From Anaeramoeba flamelloides (Eukaryota > Metamonada > Anaeramoebidae): a stretch of DNA of 64,000 nt. The stretch is from assembly GCA_027625915.1 (NCBI GenBank), contig JANTQA010000012.1, positions 1,333,001 to 1,397,000 on the forward strand, in the 5' to 3' direction. Shown piece after piece: positions 33,838 to 45,428 of the stretch. Each line of letters starts with the position of its first letter. Position 1 is the first letter of the stretch. The translations under genes were made by a program, and so were the position numbers. The notes under the pieces are model-generated. The model worked only from the letters and a program-made list of their open reading frames with translations, had not been told where the DNA came from and searched no databases.

Positions 33838-35268
33838 ATGAGCTCAAAAAAAAATTTACTAAAATCAAATTTTTCAGATCTTTTTTTTACTCCCAAGCCC
33901 TTCTGCAAATTTTTTTGTTGTAAAATTTATCCACAAACAGGAGGGTGCAAGTATAAACATTTGTCATGTGGTGGGGACTATTTGTTTACCATATTTCTCT
34001 TGTTTGCCCTTGTTGGCTATGTCACCTATGCATATTTTCACGTGATGTTAGGTATTAAATCACAAACCCTAAGGATAACCTTTCTCTCTTTCTTTGTAGT
34101 GTTTCTTCTTCTTTTTTTAACGAGTTGGTTTAGAACAGTCATTACAGATCCTGGAACTGTTCCAGTGAATTGGGGTTTGGATAAAATTGAAGATCTTGAA
34201 CAACAGTTCAGATCATCAGATTCTGAAGCTAGATACTATAATAGATTAAAGAGGTATAAAAAACAGATAAAAAGGAGAAGAAGGAAGAAGAGAAGGAGGA
34301 AAAGAAGAAGGAAGAAGAGGATGGAAATAGAAAAAAGTCAAACAAACAACCAAAATCAACAAAAGGGTGAAAAAGAAAAAATCTACGATAGACAAAAAAA
34401 AGAAGAAGAAGAAGAAATTGGTTTTGAATTCTTTCAAAGAAAGATCGTGATTCCATATGATCCAAGGATACCAAAAAAAGAAAAGGAACAAAACCAAAGA
34501 AGAAACAAAAGAAAAAAATTAATAAAAGAAGAGCCGAACAAAAAGATTCTTTCACACGATTTTTTTAATGAAAAAAAGCATCTTAATGAAAAAGAAAAAA
34601 AAAAAGAAAAAGAAAACGAAAACTATAATGACCTTGGAAGTGATAATGACAACGAGGACAATTATGCAAAAGAGAATGCGAGAGATAATCAAAAAAATCT
34701 TCAAATCTCTACATATCCATTCGATAAAAAACAACACAGACTTAACAAATTTCGACCAAGGCCACCAAGATCAAAATATATAAAGAGGTTTCATGGGATT
34801 GTGCTAAAAGCCGATCACATTTGCCCCTGGGTTGGTAACGCAGTAGGGTTTCGCAATTATAAATTTTTCTTTTTGGTACTAGTATACGCACTGTTGGTGT
34901 GCTTATACACTTTAGCCTCCTTGTCCCCAATAGTTGCTAAAGGAGTTTGGATCCAAAATACATTTCTGAGGATCCATGCGATTTGTGCATCAATAGTTTG
35001 TGGGACTTTTCTTTTTTCAACATCTATTTTATTAATATCCCATATTTCCTTCATTTCGAAAAACATGACAACTATAGAAAATTACCAATATTGGAAAGAT
35101 CCTGATTTAGTAAATGTTTACAATATCGGAAAAAAACAAAACTGGATCCAAGTGTTTGGTGAAAATAAATTATTATGGTTAATCCCAATTTTCACTACAC
35201 CCGGGGACGGATATAATTTTCCGACAAATTTAAACAATTATTCGAATTTGGAAACAATTGAGATTTAA
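33838..35268 (+). CDS. DHHC-family palmitoyltransferase, eroded zinc domain
   Basis: This single exon of 476 residues starts at an ATG and has four predicted membrane helices (~48-70, 78-99, 343-366, 379-406). DPG after helix 2 (104-106), TTIE at 411-414 and a C-terminal N..G...N...VFG block (429-441) are hallmarks of protein S-acyltransferases, membrane enzymes that attach palmitate to Cys. The catalytic loop reads ADHICPWVGNAVGFRN (325-340), so the DHHC tetrad is DHIC: the acyl-accepting Cys is kept and the second His is Ile. The Cys and His zinc ligands usually found before it are nearly all gone (FRPRPPRSKYIKRFHGIV), and the Cys after PWV.N is Ala. Between helix 2 and this loop is a ~190-residue Lys/Arg/Glu/Asn insertion. 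It may be inactive or active without the usual zinc fold. Yeast members with changed motifs are known (Akr1 uses DHYC). Confidence 0.85.
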   Translation: MSSKKNLLKSNFSDLFFTPKPFCKFFCCKIYPQTGGCKYKHLSCGGDYLFTIFLLFALVGYVTYAYFHVMLGIKSQTLRITFLSFFVVFLLLFLTSWFRTVITDPGTVPVNWGLDKIEDLEQQFRSSDSEARYYNRLKRYKKQIKRRRRKKRRRKRRRKKRMEIEKSQTNNQNQQKGEKEKIYDRQKKEEEEEIGFEFFQRKIVIPYDPRIPKKEKEQNQRRNKRKKLIKEEPNKKILSHDFFNEKKHLNEKEKKKEKENENYNDLGSDNDNEDNYAKENARDNQKNLQISTYPFDKKQHRLNKFRPRPPRSKYIKRFHGIVLKADHICPWVGNAVGFRNYKFFFLVLVYALLVCLYTLASLSPIVAKGVWIQNTFLRIHAICASIVCGTFLFSTSILLISHISFISKNMTTIENYQYWKDPDLVNVYNIGKKQNWIQVFGENKLLWLIPIFTTPGDGYNFPTNLNNYSNLETIEI

Positions 35269-35492
35269 ACTTTATTTTTTGAAAAATAATAACAACTCTA
35301 ATCTCAAATAAATTTAATACTTTAACTATTAATTTAAAAAATAAATTAAAATAACTTAAATGTAAACATTTTAAATCCATATTTGAATTATGATTTATCT
35401 TCTTCTAATTTGAGAAATTAAAAAAAAACTCGAGACTTATATAAACAATATATCCAAAAATAAATCACGATTTAATCCCAACAACACACATA

Positions 35493-35960
35493 CAAAACTG
35501 ATGTCTTAATAAGATAAGTTTTTCTACCAAATGTGTAATTTTTCCAAAAACAGCCAAACTTTTCTGGTGTGAAACAAGATAGAATCCACATGTTAAAAAA
35601 CCTGATGTACTTAATACAGTCATTATAAAAAAGTGAAAAATTTTTTTTTTTATAATTTTGTCAGAATTAAAACTGTTAACTTTTTTAAAATGAAACCAGT
35701 AAAAAAATTCAATTTAATAATCAAATAAAAATGTTTGAGGTTGAAACAGAAATTTAAAAATCGAAAATAATTTTTAAAAATCAAAAAAAAAAAACAACCC
35801 CAAATATTTTTATTTGTTTATTAAATTGAATTCTTTGCTATTAAATAGATATTTTTTAACACATAACCTCTGCCTTACCAGCACATGAGTAAAGTTTTAC
35901 AATTTTTGGAAAGATTACACATTTGGTAGAAAAACTTATCTTATTAAGACATCAGTTTTG
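35493..35960. mobile_element. 468-bp MITE with ~65-bp inverted ends
   Basis: CAAAACTGATGTCTTAATAA and the following GATAAGTTTTTCTACCAAAT, then GTGTAAT.TTTCCAAAAA, at the left are inverted almost perfectly at the right end. The flanks (CACATA left, CACATG right) hint at a target duplication longer than TA but are not conclusive. The high identity of the arms suggests it is younger than the other elements. There is no coding capacity. Confidence 0.75.
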
Positions 35961-37498
35961 CACATGCAAACTACTTTGAATAAAAAAAAAAAAAAATGAA
36001 ACAACCAATAAATAGAGGTTTGGATGATAAGATGAACAATAAAGATATTATCGGTAAACTCGTGACAGTATTAGAAAATCGCGAAAAATCATAAAATCTC
36101 GAGATAAAATAAAAATCTTGAGATAAAATAAAAATTGTGATTTTTTTAAAAAAACCTTAAAAAACTACCCTTGAAATTTACAAAGTTTTGAGACTTTTAC
36201 AATGCCTTTCCCGATATAAAAATGTTAGAAAATGTTTGAAAGGGTTGTAAAGTGTCTCCAAGCGTTTTGAAGTTAAAAAAAGTCAACACTGTTTTGAACT
36301 AGTTGTATTTAAAAAAAAAATTATGTTTTTTTTGTAGCAGAAAACAAAAATGTTTTCTTTTCATTATTGTTTTTTAAAATTAAAATTTCACATGAATATT
36401 ATTATCAAACAAATAATCAACCCATTCACAACAGTATAGTTGAATATAAAAGAGATGTTTTTTTTTTTTTTTAAATGGAATGTTTACCTTTACAAGTTTA
36501 ATAATCAAAAAGAAGAAAGGGCTTTTTTCATTCTTATTAGTGAATTGATAAAAAAATAAAAAAACTTTTAAACTCTAGTTGTGTTTTCTGCCCAATATAA
36601 AGATAAGAGAAAAAGTTTAAGAAGAATAAAAAAAACTTTCCAAATAATTTTCATAATGGGTGAAGATCGTGTGCCTAGGTTATTGGAAAAGCTTCTTACA
36701 AGTTACCCTTTGCTCCCGTTTTAACTTCTATAGAATTAAGAAATTTTTTTTAACCCAAAAACACATTCAATAAAGAACATGTGAAGGGTTGGCCGTTTTC
36801 AAGCGTTTTTATTTATGGCAATTTATAATACTAAAATCTCTCATAGTTATATATATATATATATATAATAAGTCATGACGTGATATAGATGTTTTATAGA
36901 TGTTGAAGGTGCTTTAAAATCCGAAAGAAACTAATTAAAATATTAATAACCTCACCTATAACATGCTAAAAAAATGAACAAATTTTATAATTTTTTTTTC
37001 CTGTTATAAAATGCGTTGGAAAAGTTTGTTAATTATTATATTAGTGTTAATAAAGAGAAAACACTTTATATAATGTGCTACAGCTATTCCAACATACAGT
37101 GGAATTTTATAAGACATCTAAATTGGTTATTAATTATAAAATTGTATTTATGTAATAGAAAATTAGATTTCTATTATAAGATAAAAAATTCAATTTATAT
37201 GGTATCAAGAAAAAAAAAATTTGGAATAAACAAAGACAAAAATTAAATTTCAAAAGAAAGGAAATCACAAAAACTCGAAAGCATTTTTCGATCATTATTT
37301 TTCAATTATAAAAATCTGAGCTTTTTGCAATTTTAGAAAATGAAGATCCACATTAATGTAAGTTTTTTTATTGAACTTGTTTATCAGTTTCTAAAACCAA
37401 AAAATAGATAACTTCTTTTTAGTCTTCTATTATAAATTTTACAGTTTAGGATGAGCTTTAATAACCATTTAACGATTTTTCATATATGTTAATTTTTT

Positions 37499-37524
37499 AT
37501 AATAGAAAATCGATTTTCTATTAT
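37499..37524. repeat. 26-bp perfect palindrome
   Basis: The sequence is symmetrical around ATCGAT, with half-site ATAATAGAAAATC. A near copy (TAATAGAAAATTAGATTTCT) lies at ~37155-37178. It is probably the core of a small foldback repeat. Confidence 0.7.
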
Positions 37525-37925
37525 ATCTTATAAATTTTCATGGTACGTTTGAAACGGCTGTATAAATTAAGGGTATTGAAACAAAAGTATACAATAAAAA
37601 AAAATACAGATACATTGTACAAATGGTTTCCAAAAGAAAAATATGGTAAAAAACTTTCTGAATAGTTAAATTATTGATAAAAAACAGTTTTTAAACAAAT
37701 TATAATTTAATATTTTCAATATTATTTATTTTTTAGATTTTATAAAAATAAAAAAGTAATTTAAAAATTTGATATATTTTAAAATAATAAAAATTATAAA
37801 ATGTTCTAAAAATGTTATTATATTTTTTTTATTCAAAAATCACAATATAAACCAGATTTTTAGTATAAAGATGCTATTTATTTTTTTTTTTAACTCAATC
37901 ATTTTATTTGAAAAAAAAATAAGTA

Positions 37926-38119
37926 TAGTAAGTTCCACTTTTAAAGCACAAACTTCCAAAAAAAATTAAAGCAAAATAAAAATCTCAAATTAAGGTACAA
38001 AATTTTGTATTCTAGTAAAATAATTTGTAAAAAAAATTCCAAATTTTGTGACTTAATTTGAGATTTTTTTGTGCCTAGAATTTTGTTGAAATTTTGTGCC
38101 TTAAAAGTGGACCTGACTG
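37926..38119. mobile_element. Palindromic TA-flanked MITE, family C, copy 3
   Basis: This 194-bp copy has TA at 37924-37925 and 38120-38121. The ends are TAGTAAGTTCCACTTTTAAA and, reversed, CAGTCAGGTCCACTTTTAAG. Both halves carry AATCTCAAATTAAG-type sequence. Confidence 0.75.
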
Positions 38120-41100
38120 TAAATAAATTTGAATAAATACAGATAAGTAAGATATTGTATCGCCAAAAAAGTTAATCATAGCACTGGAAGTAATGTGTAA
38201 AGATTTTGGGAAATCCTTTCGTTAAAAGGAAAATTTGGTAAATTTTCTGATCTTCGTTTTTGGAATTCTAATTGGGTTAAACTAAGATGTATTTGACTAA
38301 TAAATTATTCTTGTAGAAATGTTATTCAAAAGTTATTTTAGAACACTTTAACTATTTTTTTGTGACGTTGTAAATATCATAAAATCCAAAAGACAGCCCG
38401 TCTCAACTATTAATCTGTTTGGGTACTTATTTTTTTAAAAAAAACTCAATTATTAGTTCAAATAGAGCTAAAAAAGTCCTTCATAAAATGTGTACTGTTT
38501 GCAAATCAAATAAATTCCATTTCTTCGATTTAAAAGAACGTTGAAATATAAACATGGGTTTTGGATTTGGTGAGAAAATAATCAATCCCATTTTTAAAAA
38601 AATAATAAACGTTTGGTCTCTTTTTTCTTTCGAAAAAAGAGAGAAAAGATTATTAATAAGTAGAAATCAAAAGGAGAACAAAAATAAATTAAAAATTTAA
38701 GAAAAAACTAACCAATAAAAACATTTTTTATATTATGTAAAGTCAAGAAATTTTAGAGGAAAGTTCAAAATAATTTATTGTTAAGAATTCCAGTGAATCT
38801 AATTTTTTGTGTTTGGGTGTTTTTGAGAATTGGCTGGAAAATGGGGAATAAAAGAGGTAATAGATGAATTGAAAATTGGAAGATCTTGCTTGTATCTGTA
38901 AAATTTCAACCAATTTTTTTCTCCAATGATAAAAATGTAAAATTTAACGACAATGTTTTCGATAATTCAGTTGGGAGAAAAAAATCCTTTGAAGAACAAT
39001 TTCCACAAGTACCATTGTAAAATAACAAATTAGTTTTTTTTTTTTTTTTTTTTGTTTTTTGCTTATTGTTCTGCCAAGTTAGATAACGAGTTGAAAAAAA
39101 TATATAGCAACTAATATTTTTTCATTTGTTCAAAAATCATGTTATTATTCCTCGTTTTGGGTCCCCTTCCAGACTCAAAATATGATATTTTTAGTGCTAA
39201 GATGATATCAATAGTGGTTATTCAAACTCCCCATTATCAACCCATCCCACCCCGAACAATCTCATTTTTTCGTTCTTCAACACCCAAATCTGAACATAAC
39301 AATCTGGTTTTTGGAAACCAAACCTATAGAGATAGTTATATTATTTTTTTTAAATTATTTTTTTTATTAGTGAATAAATTTTACCTTTTCCAAATTTACC
39401 CTCTAAAGTTGTTTAGGTTACTTAGGTTCCTTGAGTACCCTTTATGCATTTTTTAGTTGTTTGGGAGAAGGTAAAAGTAATAAAAAATCATTATAAGAAA
39501 TTGTAGACTTGGTTATGACTAGCCTAACCTACTAATAAATTATGATTTACTTTTTTATTTATTATTATTTTTTTTTACTGGAATTAATGAAAAGGATTGA
39601 TTGGCCTGTCAACCAAATCAAATCAAATTACGATAAAACTTTTGTGATCTAAACCTTGATTTAATTAGTTTTTTTTTTTTGTTATTTTTATATAAAAATA
39701 TTTTATTTATCCATAATCTGTCTTTTAATCAAATATTTTTTTTTTTTGGAAATATTGTTCCATTAGCTTGAAATCAATCAGCTTTTATATCACGATTAAT
39801 TTTTCTATGACAGTATTTCGAGGTATATCACGATTTTTATGATTTTTTGAGCAATTTTGAAGGTTTTCTGGATTTATACTATTATCGTGATAATGATGAA
39901 TATTGCGATTTGCTAAAATATCGAGATTTTTTAGAATAACTTGATTTGTTATAATATCATTATATCACCTAAAAACGTAATTTTATGTAATAAGGTGATT
40001 TTAGAATTTGGATCAGTTTTTAAATAAAAAATTTCTCTTCATTGAAAAAGATATTACAAAATCCTATTTGTTTTATTGATAATAATGAAAAAATAGAAAT
40101 AATATTAAGATATTTAACAATGTATTGCAGTATTATTTATTAAACCGATATTATCCAATTTTTTATATTATCCTTTGATTATGTAATTTTTAATATTTAG
40201 TTTAATAATAATATACAGATATATATATATATATATATATATGCATATCACAATGATTTAATTTTTGAAAAAGAAATTCACAACATTAAAAAAAATATAC
40301 AAGATCATTTATTAAGACTGAGAAAAAAAAATAACAAATAATAATGTAAAATTTCCAAATACCTCATACTTTTTTCAAAAATCTTGTATTTTTGTTAAAT
40401 AAAAATAAAGTATATTGAAATAGTTAATATATGATTTATGTAAAAATAATTCAGTAATTAGATTTTTTCTTAGATTTACTTATTTTAATTTTTTTTAAAA
40501 AAATGAATAAAATTAAAATAAAAATGACTAATAATTGTATTAATATAATTCAAGATAAAATCTCATAAAAGTAATTATATTAAAAAAAAATAAAAAAATC
40601 AATAATAATGAATGTTCGAAAAAAAATTAATTAATTAGTACAAAATATATATAATTGTTTTTTAATGGAACTAAGGTCTAAAAAATTACAAAAAATAACC
40701 AATTTTCTAGACTAAGTTACATTAGTTATTTATAGAAAAAATAAATATGTTTAATAATAACCAAACAATTCTGAGTATTTTTGAAATTTAAAATTATCTT
40801 TTTTTTATTATTTTTGATAATTAACTGAATTGTTTCAAAAAGTCTTCAATTATAAAAAAAGAAAGAGACTTCAAATTTTTATGAAAGTGTATTTATCGAT
40901 TGATCCAAAATAATAGTTCCTCTGATTATTAGAACAATTAGTAATCTAGGTATGTTGATTTGTGTGAGAGTTGATTGATATGAAACTTACAAAATAGGGG
41001 GGAAAAAAATAACATTTAAGAATTATTTTAATTAAAGTTTACTTTTTAGGTTTAGTTTGATAATTTTAACACTATTCTTTCATATTAAAAACTCCGGCTT

Positions 41101-42329
41101 ATAAGTAAAAATCAAATATAAATAAAAAAATGAAAAATAATTTTTGATTTTTTTTTTTTTTATTTATTTTATATAAACTGATTTCATTTGACATATTTAA
41201 CAGAAAATACACTGTATAAATAAAAATTTTGACAAGCTTGATGATAAATAATTGTTATTTATTACATATAGAGATTAATAATTTAAAGAGAGGAATAGAA
41301 GAAAGATTTACAGATGAATGTATAGTTGATATACTTGAGTTTTTCTACTAACCAATTTGAGAATTTTTTTTCTTTTACTATTAAATATTAGTAATTTTTC
41401 TAGAATATTTATTAAATTTTATGATTTAAAGTAATTTATAATTGATTCTGAATATCATCAAAATGATTTTGAAAGCCCAACAATTTTAATATAATTTTTT
41501 TCAGTGAATGCCAGTGGATGAGGTTTTCATTTTTTTGGAAACTATTATAAAAATAAATTATAAGTCTCTTTTTTTTCAAAAATAATTCATAAACCCGAAG
41601 TATAAAAAAAATTATCATAAATTCAATAGATAACTATATATATATATATATATAAAACTCAAAAAGGAATTAGAAAGTCTTGTTTTTGAACTTATTCAGA
41701 AAAATTTAAATTTTCAAAAAAAAAATAATAAAAATAAAAATAAGAAATAGAAAACATATAAATATTAGATTCTAAATATAAATCAATTTTAGAAAAAATT
41801 TAATAATAAATATTTCTAGATGGAAAAGTCAATCATATTTAAAGAGTATTAGACACAACAAAAACATAAATAAGCAGTCGTATGTCCAGTACCGTAGAGT
41901 GCCTTGCTCTTTTCCCGGGTATTTCTGAAAATCTATCAATTTTCAAATAAATATAATCTCTCAAATAGTTAACAGCAGTTTTTTTTAATTTTAGAAAATA
42001 TAAGGAATTTTTTTAAATTGTTATTTTCATTTTGAAAATTAAACAACCCAAAGGCACTTTTCAAAAATTGAAAAAATATTGAATAAAATCATATATTTTC
42101 CTCTTTTCTTTTAAATTAAAAAAATCTAACCATTGTAAGATGAAATTAATTTCATACCATCAGAAGAAGAAAATAACTGTTTAAAAAATCAATAGGCTGA
42201 AAGAAATTCTAAAAAAAGTTGTATATAGTGAAAAAATACTGTACATGAAATAAATCCCTGAGAAGATTTTTAATTGTGAATATTCAGTAAATTGTTGTGT
42301 AATTTCATTTATATAAAATCAAATCCCTT

Positions 42330-42690
42330 TTTTTAAGAATCAAACTTTTTAAAATTATAACTCACACACTTACTAGAATGGTGACTAATAAAATTACACT
42401 TGTATAAAATATTATTCAATCAATCAAAAAACAAGAATAATTATTATTATTTTCCAAACTCAAGTAAACCTCAATAAAAAGTAGATTGTTTTTCCAAAAA
42501 AAGTTAGATCTACTTAGGCTATCAAACAACTACTTGAGTACTCTATAGATACACCCCTACTTTAATGGACTTTAAGTGATTTTATTACTCAGGTTCATAA
42601 AAAATTTGGTGAGTTATAAAAATGGATTTGATTGAAAATATAATTTAATTTTACTAATATTAACACAATTAAAAATCTTGTCAGGGATTT
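42330..42690 (-). repeat. Dispersed repeat family K, reverse copy
   Basis: The reverse complement matches 3030-3400, with AAATTTTTTATGAACC, GTAATAAAATCACTT, AAGTAGATCTAA and CTTGTTTTTTGATTGATTGA. Confidence 0.6.
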
Positions 42691-43148
42691 TTTTCAATTC
42701 GAGTATTTTTTTTCACTAATGAATTGAAAAATAGTAGTTATTTACAAACAAAATTTTAATTATTTTTTATCAAATATAACCAAAATTAAAAAATCATAAT
42801 TCAAGCACAAAGTATCTTTTTATAATTCCATTTATTTTTGAAATAATAAACAAAAAATTATATTCAAATAGTTAACTAACAATTTGTTGAAATTACTCAA
42901 AGATTTTTTTGAGTCAATTCAAAAATAAGATTTTTGGAGTTTTAAGAAAATACCATAATTGAAAATTGTCCAAGATTTTAAATGAGGTAAATAAGATTCT
43001 TGAAAGTATTTCAGAATTATTTGAAAGAGATATTTAAAAAAATTACAATTATCAAAACCAAATTATACTTATCTTTTTGAAAGTTTAAAACTGTCGCCAC
43101 TGGAACGAAATTTGAAAAACAAATTCAAGGTTTCATAAATAATTCACT

Positions 43149-43589
43149 ACAAGAATAGCACAATCCATACAAATACTTTCAAGACTTTTTCGAACTTTCA
43201 GGCTGACAGTCTGCAAGATTTCAGTCTCTGATATTCTTTCATATTGTTTCAAATTTCAAATACTTGATACAAACTTTTGTAAGCCAAAAAAAGGGATAAA
43301 AATAAATAATTAACAAAAGATAGCATTTTGAATTTAATTGAAATTTTTATCAAGTCATCTTAAAAGAAAAATATTTGTTAACTTTCATAACCAGAAACTC
43401 TTTTTATGAAAACCAAAAATTGGAAAGTTGTTTAAATTACATGTTTTTAAAAGTTTAACTTGTAAAAACTTTTAAATTGAAAGTTGTTGTATTGTAATCT
43501 TCTAATTCCTTTCAAAATTTGGAACAATTTTAAAAAAACAAAGTGTTACTAAGGAAAAAAAGTGACTACAATTTTTGTGCTATTCTTGT
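43149..43589. repeat. 15-bp inverted pair just upstream of the BTB gene
   Basis: ACAAGAATAGCACAA at 43149-43163 and its exact inverse at 43575-43589 bracket ~410 bases. The surrounding 30 bases match loosely. It could be a MITE remnant sitting in the promoter region of the gene that starts at 43773. Confidence 0.4.
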
Positions 43590-43772
43590 TGTGTTTATGG
43601 AAAGAAAAAATCATTTTTTCGTTATTTTTCTCCTTTCGTTATTATTTACTAGTAGCGACTGAATAAATAAGAACAAAAAAAAACCCTTAATACTTAGTGA
43701 ACCATTTTTCAAAGAACCTACAATCGCCAATATTACGATCCCCAAACCAAATCTAACCCCAAAACAGAATTA

Positions 43773-45428
43773 ATGTCAAAAAAACAAACAGAAATCTTCA
43801 AATCGTTTATTAATAATAAAAAATTTGCTGATGTAGTTTTTGTTGTAGGAACTGAAAAGGAACAGTTCTATTCGCATAAGTTTTTGATATCTGCTGTCTC
43901 AAATTATTGGAGAAACAAATTTTATGAACAAGGATGGGAAAAAAAAATCACTCGCGGAATTAAAAAAGTACTCTTACCGAAGATCAACCCGAATGTGTTT
44001 CAAGCCTTTTTACAGTATGTCTATACTCGTGAAGTTGAGATCAAAGACACATTGGTGTTCCAATTATTGTCGCTTGCCAAATTGTATTCCATTGACGAGT
44101 TAACGAGATATTGTTTAAATTCGTTTGAAAAAACCTTGGATCAGTCCAACTGCATCTCGTATTATGAATATTCCCAAAGTGTTGGCTTAAAGAAATGGAG
44201 CGACATCGCATTTGAGTACATCAAAGAAAATACTGACAAAATATTTAAAACTGTTACGTGCCTGGATGGCATTTCAAAAACGACGATCAAAAAGATCTTC
44301 AACTTTAAAAAAATCTATGCGCTCGAGATCCACATTTTGAAAAGCTTGATCCATTGGGCGACCGAATTAAAGCGAGACAAATACCTTTCAAACAAAGACG
44401 TCACAGTACAGTCACTATTGAAGGAATTCATTCCTTTTATTAAAATTGAAATGTTAAATTTTGAAGGCTTACAGATCTTATCTGACTTGGAATTAATAGA
44501 TCCAAATCTTATTTTTGATGCCACAATCCGCTTGACAAGGAAATTTAATTTGCATGCACACACCTACTCAAGGTCGGGCATTGGCCTCGAAAATATACAA
44601 GTGCTCTTACTCGCGGCATGCCGCCGTGGCGACAATCGCATCAACTTCATTAAGCAATCGATAATGTCCACGGGCATCTCAAACGTGACAGTTCAAAGAG
44701 TGAACGAATCAACACCGTCTTATGAGGAAATGCTGCAATACAACGCGGTAGTATTACGGAACCGCCGTGCAGAGATACTACGCAATTCTGATCGCCTGGG
44801 CGACCAACTAGCAAAATTTGTCCAAACGGGGCGGGGGCTTGTCGTGTTTGCAATAAACACCCTAATAGACTCCTCTTCAGATCGCATTAATGGCAAGATC
44901 AGAGAAGAAGGGTACATACCTCTCAAATCTGCAGAGCGTATCGAAAAAGATCAAAGAGAATTGGGCGAGGTCTTAATTCCCGAGCACGAAATAATGGTCG
45001 GTGTTGAATCCTTTAGAACCAAGGACTATACCCATGTAATCGGTACACATAATATCAATGGTGGCAAGATCATTGCCAACTGGACAAATGGCTATCCTTT
45101 AATAACTGAAAAGATAAAAGATGAGGGCTGTGGTCCAGTGGTCTGTTTAAATTTCCATCCGATTTCCACTCAAATAACCAACGACTGTGGTAAGGCTTGG
45201 TTACAAGAAACAGACGGTTCGAAAATAATTGCCAATTCTGTATCCTATGTGGCCAGTTATTATTTACAAAAAATAAGCCTTGAGAAAAAAAAAAAATTAA
45301 AAAAAGAAAAAGAAGAGAATGAAAAAAACCAACAACTTATTCAAGAAGAACAAAACTCAATGCAAGAAACCGAAATTTCAATTGACAATGACCAAATCGA
45401 AATTGAAATAGTATCAGAAATGTTTTGA
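43773..45428 (+). CDS. BTB-BACK protein with glutamine-amidotransferase-like domain
   Basis: This single-exon frame of 551 residues runs from ATG to TGA. Residues 10-120 are a BTB/POZ domain (FADVVFVVG, YSHKFLISAVS, FQAFLQYVYT), which dimerises and in many proteins docks Cullin-3. Residues ~125-245 form a BACK domain (helical, KKWSDIAFEYI). Residues ~272-500 look like a class I amidotransferase/ThuA-type alpha-beta domain: IQVLLLAACR, YNAVVLRNR, LAKFVQTGRGLVVFAI, KIIANWTNGYPLI, GPVVCLNFHP. In family enzymes a Cys-His pair catalyses. Here no clear nucleophile follows the usual elbow (LVVFAIN), so a binding role is likelier. A Lys/Glu-rich coiled segment ends the protein. The coding region is visibly richer in G and C than its flanks. 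The only neighbour nearby is the convergent villidin-like gene. Confidence 0.85.
   Translation: MSKKQTEIFKSFINNKKFADVVFVVGTEKEQFYSHKFLISAVSNYWRNKFYEQGWEKKITRGIKKVLLPKINPNVFQAFLQYVYTREVEIKDTLVFQLLSLAKLYSIDELTRYCLNSFEKTLDQSNCISYYEYSQSVGLKKWSDIAFEYIKENTDKIFKTVTCLDGISKTTIKKIFNFKKIYALEIHILKSLIHWATELKRDKYLSNKDVTVQSLLKEFIPFIKIEMLNFEGLQILSDLELIDPNLIFDATIRLTRKFNLHAHTYSRSGIGLENIQVLLLAACRRGDNRINFIKQSIMSTGISNVTVQRVNESTPSYEEMLQYNAVVLRNRRAEILRNSDRLGDQLAKFVQTGRGLVVFAINTLIDSSSDRINGKIREEGYIPLKSAERIEKDQRELGEVLIPEHEIMVGVESFRTKDYTHVIGTHNINGGKIIANWTNGYPLITEKIKDEGCGPVVCLNFHPISTQITNDCGKAWLQETDGSKIIANSVSYVASYYLQKISLEKKKKLKKEKEENEKNQQLIQEEQNSMQETEISIDNDQIEIEIVSEMF

Larger units (their letters stand above)
35269..43772. 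other. 8.5-kb intergenic region of repeats, no gene
   Basis: It contains an inverted-repeat element at 35493-35960, a 26-bp palindrome at 37499, MITE C copy 3 at 37926, a family K repeat at 42330-42690 and an inverted pair near 43149/43575. A 105-codon frame at 39139-39456 has no recognisable domain and overlaps sequence related to ~3.66-3.86 kb, so I do not call it. The rest is A/T-rich. Confidence 0.65.

Noticed and set aside
37016-37246. 76-codon frame
   Set aside because: Lys/Asn/Tyr/Ile-rich random composition overlapping a near-palindromic repeat.
39139-39456. 105-codon frame with several Pro residues
   Set aside because: No domain, and part of it overlaps sequence related to ~3.66-3.86 kb. 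Composition drifts to Phe/Leu/Tyr as in random AT-rich frames.
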